Shown here one piece after another: positions 52,782 through 63,035 of a DNA stretch of 64,000 nucleotides. The DNA is taken from assembly GCF_000281045.1 (NCBI RefSeq), contig NW_008246073.1, positions 542,483 through 606,482 of the forward strand. The letters run 5' to 3'. The position numbers were made by a program, and so were the translations under genes. Below the pieces are notes generated by a model, which did not search any database, had not been told where the DNA came from, and was given only the letters and a program-made list of their open reading frames with translations. Every line of letters starts with the position of its first letter. Within the stretch, counting starts at the first letter, position 1. This stretch comes from Saprolegnia diclina VS20. Taxonomy: Eukaryota > Oomycota > Saprolegniomycetes > Saprolegniales > Saprolegniaceae.

Positions 52782-55026
52782 TTACAAGAGAAGCAGACGT
52801 TGTACGACGTCGCGCGCCGTGGGGCGGGCCGACGGTTCTCGTCGGAGACAGTCGGCCACAATGGCGCAGTAGCCCTCCGGTGTCATCTCGGCCATCATTG
52901 CATGCGGCACAAGGGGTGAGGCGCCATAGCTCTCGGCCACCATCACGTCGGTGTTCACAGCGCCGAGCTCGTGGACCCGCTCCGCGTACGGCGCTAGTCG
53001 TGTCGCGAGCTCGCCGAGGAACACACCGAGCGTGTAGACCTGCATCGGTCCGCGGGTCGAGGGTTGGCTCAAAAGCGCTTCTGGGGCAACATACGCCAGC
53101 GTCGCGCTGCCATAGCGCACCAAGCTGGGACCGCCCTCGTCGTCGAACCAGCGCACAATGTTCCACTTGCAGTCGTAGTCTTGCTGCACGAGAATGTCGC
53201 GGCTCGTCCACTGCGTCGTGTCTTCCGTGTGTTCCTGCAAATACGCGAGGCCGTCTGCGAGCCCCGTCGCCATTTGGAGCTTGAGCGCCCAGCTCAAATC
53301 GACTTGGTCGTTGGCCAGAAGACTCGGGAGGGACCCTTTCTCGGCGCCCTCAAAGACACCGGCGATCGCGATACCCGAGAGCTGGACACCACCGAGGAGG
53401 GCGACGACGTTCCGGTGGCTCAGCAGCGACGCTCGCTCGAGCTGTCTCAAGAACATGTCGAGGTGCGTATCGTACTGGACTGCGAGCACGTCCAACTTCT
53501 TGAGCATCACGGGCTCACTCTTGTAGATAGCGCTGAGAATGCCCGTCGCGGCGTTCGTCTTGATGCGCGAGAACTCACTGGCGTCGAGGAGCCGGTACGA
53601 TGCCAGCGCCGGGAACGGACCGACGTTGGGGACAAACTGCGGCGACGCGCGGGCGGGCGCAGAGAACGGGGACATGGCGCGGTCCCCGCCAGACGCAAGG
53701 AAGCTCGCAGCAAGCGAGCTTTGCTGTTGCGTGAGGAACGACGACATTTTTCGGTGCCGGAAGACGAGGACGAAGACGACGCCCGCGACGATGCAGCAGC
53801 CGGCAACGATGAGCAGGACCGTCGACCAGGACAGGGCATTACCGGCGCTGGACGGGGTCTTGCTGCTCGACGTCGGGTCGATCATGGAGGGCGAAATATT
53901 GCTGGTGGCAGCCGTCGGCGCCGGCGTAGCGATCGTGGCCGCGTCCACAAGAAGCTGCCCCGATTTGAGAAGTGACGCATACGTGGCGAGCTCGGTGGGC
54001 GTGGCGTTGGTGGGGACGCCAAGACTTGGGTTGCCTTGTAAGTCGCTAATGGTGCATAATGGCATCGTCAGGCGTGCATGCAATCGCTTGGCGCGTGTAC
54101 ATGGAGACGTTGGCGTGCGTTAGATGAAGCACTTGCGTCGGAAAGGTCGTCAAGGCATTCCCACGCAAGTTTCTAATAGGAACTTTGAGTCTGCGGCAAC
54201 TTGAGCGGTTGCGTACAGTGTGGAAAGGGTGGCCAGCGCAGCTGGCGCGAGGGATGGGCAGCTGCTGAGAGAGCTGTTGGTGATGGCTCTGTCCAGAAGA
54301 AGGTGCAATGAGTCGGCAGCATATCGTGAAGCTAGAGGCGCGTACAGCGTCGTGAGCTGCTCAAACGCTTGCAGATTCAAAGTCGTATTGGGCAGCGTGC
54401 TGTCGCCAATCGTGCTAGACACGCAAGGTACATAAGCGCTCGCATCCGTCATACATCGTTTTGTACATGGACGCCACAGAGCTCGTCGGCGGCGTAGAGG
54501 CTTGGAGCACGACACGTTGCAGGACTCTACGGGACGCGTTAGGTCTGGCATGCATGGTTCCTGAAGGCGCACAGAGAGGTTAGCCGAGCAAGGCCCTGGA
54601 AGCTTGCGAGGCTAACGTTGGTCGTCGTACTGGCGTTGCCGACGATCGCTCTACGCGACAGTAGGGTGTCGTGAGCTCGTGGGCGGAACGCGGCTCGTAC
54701 AGGTGGCGGCACCCCGTGGATGTGTTCGTCACAGGATCTCGCAGCGCAGCAACAAGGTTGACGTTAGCACGTAGCGTGAACGCATCGGTCGTGTTGTTGA
54801 GATCGTACGAGACACTGTCCTCGGCCTGTACCTGCAGCGTGACCGAGTCGTGTGGCGGGAAGCACTCGTACGGCGAGACCGGGCAGGCGATGCACCACTG
54901 GTTCACGGACTCGGCGATGTCTTGCTGGAAGGCTGCATTGAGACCGCAGCCCATTCGGGGCAGGATCGCGGCCATGACGCCTGGTGCTAGAAGCAGCAGC
55001 GCTGCGGAGCAGACCCGTCGTAGCAT
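52782..55026 (-). CDS. LRR receptor-like pseudokinase (TKL type)
   Basis: Exons in coding order: 54701..55026, 54573..54650, 54455..54526, 54346..54414, 54217..54288, 54101..54172, 52782..54045. They total 1953 nt (650 residues). A signal peptide (LLRRVCSAALLLLAPGVMA-type) leads a Cys-containing ectodomain. Five small exons of 69-78 nt each encode about one LRR (ATLSTLNLRGNALTTFP is the clearest). A membrane helix (VLLIVAGCCIVAGVVFVLV, about 304-322) precedes a TKL-like kinase fold (about 380-650). The fold keeps a Lys in VMLKKL but lacks a Gly-rich loop, has no HRD (TTQWTSRDILV in its place) and no DFG, so it should be catalytically dead. LRR-TKL receptors are common in oomycetes; the ligand is unknown. 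Confidence 0.82.
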
Positions 55027-56646
55027 CCGGGAGGTCGCACAATGGGTGCGCTGGGCTGGCCTTTTGACTTCAACTTTGTATGAATCCAGTTTCTTCCGAT
55101 CATTTTTTTCGCATGCAGGATATCCGATACAAAACCCAAGTGTATCGACAGCCTTCTCGAATTGTATTATATCCCGTTTCTGTGCTCCAGGTAGGTTTTT
55201 GCCGAAATGAACATCAGAATTCGGCATTTCTCGAAAACCAGATCCAACGAGCATGCGGCACGATGGAAGCTGGCGGCTCCAAGGACGAAGAGCACGATGG
55301 GCGCGATGGACCGAGATGGCCTGACGCCGGGGTGAAAAGGCTCCAGGAAGATGCGACATGGAGCTACAGGATGCATCCGTGGCGATGCGACGACGGCGTC
55401 ACAGCCCGGCTCGGCTACCACTGCACATGACGACGAAGCGCTTTGATGATGCGGTTCCTGGACAGCCGGCGCGGTACTTTGCAACGGGTGTGCCCATGGA
55501 CGGTGACAGCCATGCATCGATGCACGATGTCGTGGGATGGGTGCAACGTCGCTCGTCACCACTTGCACTCGTTTCTCGTTGCTCGTCTCGCCAGGTGTGT
55601 CGCCTTCGTTCTCAGCTTCGCTCTGCGAACGACTGGCGGCCGCACGCGTCTCTTCCTCGGTCGACCAGGTCTCGCATGATGACTAGAGCTACCGTGTGCT
55701 GATGTCACGGGAAGTAGCTGCGTCCACGGCGGGCGTGGGACGTCCTCGTCATCCTGGATGAGTTGTGGACCCGAGCCCGGGCGCTTCTGAACTTGGCAAT
55801 CTCTTTCTCAAAGCAGAGACGCAGGGCTGCGGAAAAGAAGAACCGGCAATTGCTTGTTGCCTCGGGGCCCTGCCCACGCTGCCGCCATGCGTCCAGCATA
55901 GCTCTGGCACACTAGATTGTGCAGTGCTGACGATTGTGCTTGGGGCCATTATGAATTGCCGGGCAGATTCTATTTGTCTCCTCCCAGGCGTGGTACTCGA
56001 GATCCCGCCGCCGCTTCAAGCCAGTTGCCTCGTAGAACCTTTGTTACTCTTTGCACTTGGTTCCTCTGGCTTGGAAGAGGGACGACGTATCGTACAGGAC
56101 AAGCTTCTCTCGTGCGAAAGGACACGAGGCTTGGCCTGGGGAAAGCAGCGGGGGATGATTAACACCGGCCGGTTGGTCCATTCCTGCACTGACCACCCGC
56201 CCTCAACCAGAACACCCATGGAGCACGTGATTTGATAGCCGTCCTTGACGTGATTTGATAGCCGTCCTTGACGATTCCAGTCCTCGAAGAAGAATGCGCC
56301 CATGCGGTCTCGTTCAAGACTGGCCGCCCACGAGATACATGTGAAGGGCTTGGAACGCCCGGCTGCAAGACAGACCCGCACGAAGTGTTGTTCGTCATCG
56401 CCAAGTGCCCAACGATCGCCTCCACCAGTGCGCTCAAACGTACCAGATTCGCTCACTAACTTGATACTGTGGCTTGATAGACACCCTGCGTTTCGATTGG
56501 CACTTGCATCGGCCCGACGTGGCGTCGACAGCGTTGCAGAGACGGCAAGGCATTTTAATACAATAAGCTCAATTCAGCATACAAATGACAAGTACAATAA
56601 AATGAATCGGTGTGGCGGCCCAAGTCACAGATTTTCCAACAAAATA
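55027..56646. other. Long divergent intergenic region, pseudokinase / STT3
   Basis: 1620 bp, the longest gene-free stretch here. A 55-codon frame at 55262..55429 with several Cys/His and a minus-strand frame over it have some coding look, but no start/stop context or splicing supports a gene. A 23-bp tandem duplication lies at 56225..56270. It could hold a degenerate mobile remnant (not demonstrated). Confidence 0.35.
56225..56270. repeat. 23-bp perfect tandem duplication
   Basis: The unit ACGTGATTTGATAGCCGTCC plus TTG occurs twice in direct succession (56225..56247 and 56248..56270) with no mismatch. Confidence 0.95.
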
Positions 56647-59078
56647 ATGGCCCGGCGCGAGAAGACGGCGAAAGCCTCGACCGACGCGCCCAAGGTGACG
56701 TGGGCACCCATGGCCTTCCGCACGAGCACGTCGACGACGCCGGGCGACCGCGTCTTTGCCGGCGCGCTCCTCGGCGCCATCTGCGTACTTGCGGTCGCGA
56801 TCCGCCTCTTCTCGGTCGTCAAGTGGGGCCGCGTCATCCACGAGTATGACCCGCAGTTCAACTTTCGCACGTCCAAGTTCCTCGCGACTAACTCATTCAG
56901 CGAGTTCCTCAACTGGTTTGATGACCGTGCCTGGTATCCGCTCGGGCGCGTCGTCGGCGGCACCTTGTACCCGGGCTTGATGCTCATCTCGGCGTCGGTC
57001 TACCGCGCAATGCACTTTGTCGGTTTTCCAATCTCGATCTTGGACGTGTGCGTCTACTTTGCGCCCTTCTTTGCGGCAGCTACGGCGGTCGCCACGTATG
57101 GCCTCGCGACGCACATCACCAAGGAGCCACGCACCGGCCTCCTCGCCGCCTTCTTCATTAGCATTGCGCCCGCGTACATCTCTCGCTCGGTTGGCGGCTC
57201 GTACGACAACGAAGGCGTCGCCATCTTCCTCCTCGTGCTCGTCTTCTACCTCTGGGTCAAGTCGGTCGATTCGGGCTCGATGGTCGACGCTGCGCTCACG
57301 GCCGTCGCGTACTTTGCCATGGTGCTCTCGTGGGGCGGCTACGTCTTTCTCATCAACGTCATCCCGATCCACGTGCTCGTGCTCGTCTTCGCTGGCCGCT
57401 ATACGCCCAACCTGTACATCGCGTACTGCACCTTTTACGTCCTCGCGACGATCCTGGCGATGCAAGTCCCGTTCGTCGGCTTCAACGTCATTCAAAAGGC
57501 CGAGTGCATTGGGTCGCACGGCGTCTTTGGCGGTCTCCAAGTGTTTGCCTTTGGCAAGTACCTCCAGTCGCACCTCTCGTCGTCGCTCTCGGCCACGCAG
57601 GTGCGCCAGCTCATCACGACCGCAGGCGCGGGTCTGGTCGGGCTCTTGGCGCTCGTCGCGCTTCTCTTGCAACTCACGGGCAAGCTGCAGTGGACGGGCC
57701 GGTCGCTCACGCTTCTCGACCCGACGTACGCGTCCAAGTACATCCCGATCATCGCGTCTGTTTCCGAGCATCAGCCGACGTCCTGGGCTGCGTTCTACAT
57801 GAGCTTTGGCCCGGTCCTGCTCGTGATGCCGCTCGGCCTCTACTACACCTTTGCGTCCAAGCGCGACGAATTGACGCCCGCGGCGCTCTTCCTCATCGTC
57901 TACAGCACACTCTCGTGGTACTTTGCGGGTATTATGAACCGCCTCGTGCTCACCTTGGCGCCCGCTGCGTGCGTCGTCGCTGCGATCGGCGTCTCGGGGC
58001 TCCTCGACCGCGTCTTCTTTGTCATGAAGCGCGACGAGCATGAGAGCGTCATGGACGCGAGCGGCTTCTTCAACGAAGACGACGACATCAAGGCCGACAA
58101 GCTCCAAAAGATCAGAGACGCCCAGCGCTTGCATCCCAACGCGATGCCGGAAGGCGACGATGCGGTCGCCGACCTCTTCTCGTTCACATATTCGGCAGTG
58201 TACCTCGAGCCGCAGACCCTTCCCGAGCGCAAGTCGCCCGGCATGATCATGGCGTTTGTCGGCGCCGCGACGGTAGAAATTCTGCATATATTCGGTTTTG
58301 CGACTCAATTGTTTGTGTATGTAGATGCTGCTCATGTGGCAGCTCTTCCACTGCTCGAGCATTTCGAGCAAGGCGTACTCGAGCACGTCGCTCGTCCACG
58401 AGCAAGTGAACCGCACGACGTGGGAGTTTACGGTCCACGACGACTTTCGCGAGGCGTTTGCGTGGCTCCGGCACAACACGCCGGAAGATGCGCGCGTGCT
58501 CTCGTGGTGGGATTATGGCTACCAGATCTCGAGCCTCGCGAACCGGACGGTGCTCGTCGACAACAACACGTGGAACAACACACACATTGCGACCGTCGGC
58601 CGCGTCTTTGGTTCGACGGAGGAGGAAGCGATGCCCATTTTGCAGTCGCTCGACGTCGACTACGTGCTCTTGCTCTTTGGCGGCGTGAGCGCTTTTGACG
58701 TACGAAGACATACACATTGTATCGAGTCTTGACGACGCATCTTTGTAGGGCGACGACCTCGACAAGTTTCCGTGGTTCCTCCGCATCGCTCAAGGCGTCT
58801 TCCCGGAATCGGTCGACATTGGCCGGTTCGAAGTCAACGGCGGCGTCCAAGTAACCCCCGGCGCGACCGAAGCCATGGAGCAGTGCGTGCTCTATAAGTT
58901 GAGCTATTACCGCTTCGAGGGCGTGACGCCCGAGTACAAGCAGCCGCCGGGGTACGACACGAATCGCAACGCGCGTGTCCGGTCGACGCCCATCGACCTC
59001 ACGCACTTTGACGAAGTCTTTACGTCCAACGGCTGGATCGTGCGCATCTTTCAAGTCAAGAAGCACCTCCTGCAGTAG
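56647..59078 (+). CDS. STT3: Oligosaccharyltransferase catalytic subunit STT3
   Basis: Exons 56647..58272, 58325..58699 and 58749..59078 (introns 52 and 49 nt) give 776 residues. Multi-pass membrane helices fill the first 470 residues. Catalytic and binding motifs are in place: the acidic loop HEYDPQFNFR (about 64-73), SVGGSYDNEGVAIF (about 181-194), the WWDYG signature (about 600-605), DNNTWNNTHI with its conserved glycosylation sites, and the DK motif in DLDKFPWFLRI. The enzyme transfers the lipid-linked glycan to Asn-X-Ser/Thr in the ER lumen. The first intron falls between GAAT and MLLMWQLFHCSS. The ATG at 56647 is chosen because upstream in-frame codons are non-coding in character. The protein ends VKKHLLQ. 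Confidence 0.96.
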
Positions 59079-59221
59079 ACGTGTAATCGCTAATCGCACT
59101 TGGTCGTTGCCGTGGGGTAGGGTTACGACCTCGGAGAACGCATAGATTCGCATCGGGTATCGGAGGTTTCGAAATTCGACGCCTTTCCGCAGTCGCGATC
59201 TTCCACAATCCAAGAGGCGTG

Positions 59222-60902
59222 ATGCAGCGCGTGCTCCAACTCCTGGCCGTAGCCTCCTCGGTGCTTAGCGGCGCCATGCACATGCCGGACGCGGCCAAGA
59301 TCGTCAACCACGGGCTCATCATCAACACCGCGAAAGGACCCGCATCGGTGATCGTCGAACCCGTCGACCACTTTGGCGACGACGACGTCGTGCACTCGAT
59401 TCGCCACCTCCATGTACGCTCGGCTCGGCGAATACCTCGTAAGGCGCTTGTGTAGAACATTCGGCCCGAAGGGCATACGTCTGGACGCGGTCCAGCGTAC
59501 GTGGCAGCCCGAAACATCTCGGAAGGCGATTCGATCGTGAGCCTGCCACTCGCCAGCATCATGTCTTCCAAAACAGCGGCAGAGGGCCGGATTCAGGCGC
59601 TGCTTCTTGCCAACCCGGACTTGCCGAACGCAGTGGTGCTTGCGCTCCACGTGCTCGAAGAGAAGTTCAAAGGCGCCGACTCCAAGTGGTTTTCGTTTCT
59701 GCGGTCGCTGCCAAAGACGCTCCGCGGCACCATCTACCTGCCCGACGTACGACTCTATGACTTACTCTGCGTGGACTCATTTGGAGCAGGACGAAATCGA
59801 CCTCATCGAGGGCTCGCAGCTGCACCGGCTGACGCGGGCGCGGTTCGAAGCCATCTCGACCTTTTACGACGCTTTGCACGGTCCATTGACGTCGAATGCG
59901 ATGGACCCGCCGCTCTTCCGCCAACTCGACTTCACGCTCGAATCGTTCAAGTGGGCGCTCTCGATTGTGTGGTACATCTCTACTTGTTGTGTCGCGGTCT
60001 CGAGCGCAGTAGGGCACATGCGATCCTGGTGCCAACAACGTCGCAGGCCAATCCCGCCGACGTCGAGGCGTTTCTCGTGCCGATGGTCAGCACGATGGGC
60101 CACAGCGCGACCGCGCGCAACCACTTTGACGTCAACTACGAGACGCAAACGTTCACGATGGTGGCGACGCAGCGCTATGGCGTCGGAGACCCCGTGCGAA
60201 ACACGCAGCATCGCCACTGATCGACTCATTGGCCGCTTGTACTAGGTCGTCATCAACCTCGGCGACAACTCGATGACGCTGTACATGCTCAACTATGGTT
60301 TTTGCGGCGACCCGTCGCATCTCGATACGCTGCCGTTGGCGATTCAAGTCGAGGCGAGCGACCCGCTCCTCAAGTTCAAGACGTCGATCCTCGAGATGAT
60401 CAACTCGACCATGGAGGCTCCGTACGAGCTTGGCCTCGACGCGCCGTTGCCCGCGAGCATGCTGCAGTCGATGCGCATCAAGGTGCGTTCCGTCATCTTG
60501 CTTTGTACTGGAAAACGCCTAGGTCATGACGAGCGCCGAGATTGGCGCGTACGACGCCGCGATCGGCATGGAGCGCATCGGGTGCGTGGATCTACGCCTT
60601 GAAGACCTCATCACCACCCTAGGCTGCGCAACGAGTATGCCCTTTCCCGAGCTCTCCTCCGGACAACCGGCGCGATGCTCGATGCGTACGCGTACCCGCT
60701 CGACGAGGTACGCTACTCCTCCGTCGAGGGTCACATTGGCAGCGCTACTTAGATGCGCCGTGTGCTGCGGACGCTGGAGGGTCGCAGCCGGGACCTCGCG
60801 CGGACGGTCATCCACGAACAAGAGATTTTGTCGGCGACCATGGCGGCGGTCCGCGAGCATTGGCACGGCCTCCTCCTCGACGCTGCGTTCGTGCCCACGT
60901 AG
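59222..60902 (+). CDS. SET-domain protein (Rubisco LSMT/SETD3-like) with signal peptide
   Basis: Exons 59222..59413, 59456..59746, 59787..59971, 60013..60193, 60246..60482, 60523..60581, 60623..60707 and 60753..60902 total 1380 nt (459 residues). The N-terminus RVLQLLAVASSVLSG resembles a signal peptide. The SET part begins at YVAARNISEGDSIVSLPLAS (about 83-102), has an inserted helical region, then ETQTFTMVATQRYGVGDPVV and LYMLNYGFCGDP (catalytic-type Tyr in NYGF). The usual DMLNH motif is replaced by STMGHS, losing the Asn that normally contacts SAM. A LSMT-like C-terminal helical domain follows (LRNEYALSRALLRTTGAML). Methyltransferase activity is therefore uncertain. The gene is tail-to-tail with the bZIP-PAS gene, 63 bp apart. 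Confidence 0.8.
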
Positions 60903-60965
60903 ATCGAGACAATAAGAAAAGAGGGGGCGTGTCGTATATAGGGCGCTAGAACGCAGGACGAGGAT

Positions 60966-62435
60966 TTATAATGTACGGTCCATCGAGGCTGCAGGCAGGT
61001 TCTCCTTCTCGACGCGCGACGTAAAGACAACGCCGTGCTCGCCGACGCGCGCCGACAGCGCCGCCTTCCAGTACATGCCCTTGGCGTGCTTGATCTGGAA
61101 CGGAACTAGGAGCACCACGTGAGCATCCTTGGCGCCAAATACGGGATTGCGCACTGCTGTTGATGTCTTGAAACTTGGCTAATTTGCTCAGCTCCGCCTT
61201 GAGCATCGCGACATGGTCCTATGGACAAGGGTTTTGGCGAGCGCAAAGAACCATCGTACCGGGTGCACGAGCTCAAAGAAGCTGACGGTGTCGGCCATGA
61301 GCTTCTTCTCCGGGTACCCAAGCACGCGCGAGAAGGATGCTGTCGCGTAGAGCATTTTGCGGTCGTGGTCGGCCGTCACGAGCGCAATCAGATCTGGGTT
61401 CTGGTCCACGAGGTCCTTGTAGATCTGGAGCTGCTTGACTTCTTGCTTGAGCGTCTCGACAAACACCTTTTTACGGAGGCGTGACTTGCGCGAGTGATCA
61501 CGGTTGCGCTCGCGGCTCTTGTCGGCCTTGGAGATGAGCGCGTCCTTCTCGTAGTCAAAGTCGGCTACAACATGCTCGTCAGTTCTGATGCCGCGAGAAC
61601 GACCTCGCGACGTACAGGCGTTCCACGTGTTGCTGCCGTACGAGTGCGACGTCACGTCCCCGCTCTGCATGTTGCTTTGAATCATCGACGAGAGCATCTC
61701 CGGCGACAGCGTCTGCGAGCCCACGAGGCCCGAGCTGAACTGGACAGGCATCGGTTTTTCCGCCTTGATCGGGCCAGGCGCCTGTCCGTCCATCGTCACG
61801 AGGCCGGCAGCGCGGGCGTCGAGTGGCATCGCAACATTGTTCATGTTGTTGTTCCCGTTGTGACCTGGCGCAACATGCGGGTTCATCTGGAAGCCAGCGC
61901 CGACGCCAGCGGGAAGCGTCATGGACGTCAGGTTGTGGGCGTTGTTGCCGCCCATACCCGGTCCAGCCTGCATCTTCAAGAGCGACTCGAAGTACGCCGC
62001 GTTGTTCTGCGCGCGAGCGTCAAAAGTCGGCTTGGGTTGCATCGCGGACCGCGGGCTCTCGAGCTTGACGCCCATCATGGCTGCGTACGCTTCGACCGAG
62101 TTGGCGTCCGCGGCCGGGTCGGGCATGTGCGTCGCCGGCTTCATGCCAAACTGGGACGCATATGCCTGGAAGAGCGTCGAGTTGTTGTTGTTGGCACCAA
62201 CGTTGCCTTGCGGGTTGCCCGCGGCCATCATATCGACGTCGAGGTGCGCGGGTGACACTTGGCCTTGGCGCATCGCGGCGTGATGCATGCCAGGTCGCAT
62301 GTGCATGCCGTGGCTCTGCGCGAGGCTCATGTTGGAGAGGTTCGTCAGGAACGGGTTGTACGAGTTGTCGAGCAGCCCGAGGTCATCACCGTCCATCATG
62401 TCGTCCATCTGCAGGAACGTGTTGCCGTTGTCCAT
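60966..62435 (-). CDS. bZIP transcription factor with PAS domain
   Basis: The main exon 61260..62435 starts MDNGNTFLQMDDMMDGDD. It has a Met/Asn/Gly-rich activation-type region, the basic region RERNRDHSRKSRLRKK (about 303-318), a leucine zipper, then a PAS domain from about 340 (NPDLIALVTADHDRKMLYAT, FSRVLGYPEKKL, FFELVHP). It lacks the photoactive Cys motif of LOV domains, so it is not an aureochrome. A 41-nt intron (61219..61259) joins VHP to DHVAMLKAELSKL. The true C-terminus lies in another frame (VRNPVFGAKDAHVVLLVPFQ, ending at 60966). Joining them needs either a 34-nt intron at 61179..61212 leaving a 6-nt exon, or a frame error. With that intron the protein has 464 residues. Confidence 0.8.
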
Positions 62436-63035
62436 CGTCGCCACTTCTATCCCAGCGAATTTCAAAAAATGACCATCAGCACACCCGCGACTGCGTTTCA
62501 GTATACACGGTACATGGATTTGCGCCGGCTATCTGCCAGAAAAAGATCATGTGACAAAAAGGGGTGCCGACCCCTGCCCACGGGTGCCGTGCCACCCACT
62601 GCCGTCTGGCCTCCCAACACGGCAGTACACGACAAGGCCTCGACGACGCTATGGACAGCGCGCTTGATGAGCCGACAGCCGTCGCAGCTGGGCCCTTCGT
62701 GTCATCATTGTGGGCTTGCCACCGACTTCGGACCCGCTCTCTTCGGGCGAGTCCGGATACTGCGTCCGGAGCGCAAGTAGCAATCGAACGGGTTACAGCC
62801 CGCGTTGAAGCCGCCGACGTTGCCGCACGAGATGGAGGAAAGAGCTGGTGCCCGTTAGTACCAGTATCCTCACTGGTATGCAGCTACTGCCACGTACGAA
62901 ATCCAGCAAACAACTGCTGGGGCGCTAGTGATAGACGCAGTTGCCCCTCCTTGCGAAATCCAACATACCACGTGCCATCTCCCCTCGTGCGTCTTCAAGC
63001 TTTTTAGTTCTTACTCCCTGGTCGGCAGCTGCGCC
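62436..63035. promoter_or_regulatory. Intergenic region, bZIP-PAS upstream / ATP12 3' end
   Basis: 600 bp with no supportable gene. TCCGGATA occurs at 62752..62759 and a TCCGGAG core 13 bp further on. It must hold the bZIP-PAS promoter. Confidence 0.4.

Noticed and set aside
55167-56235. Several frames of 80-156 codons in the STT3/pseudokinase gap
   Set aside because: No recognisable domain, no signal or splice consistency, and frames on both strands overlap; possibly degenerate sequence.
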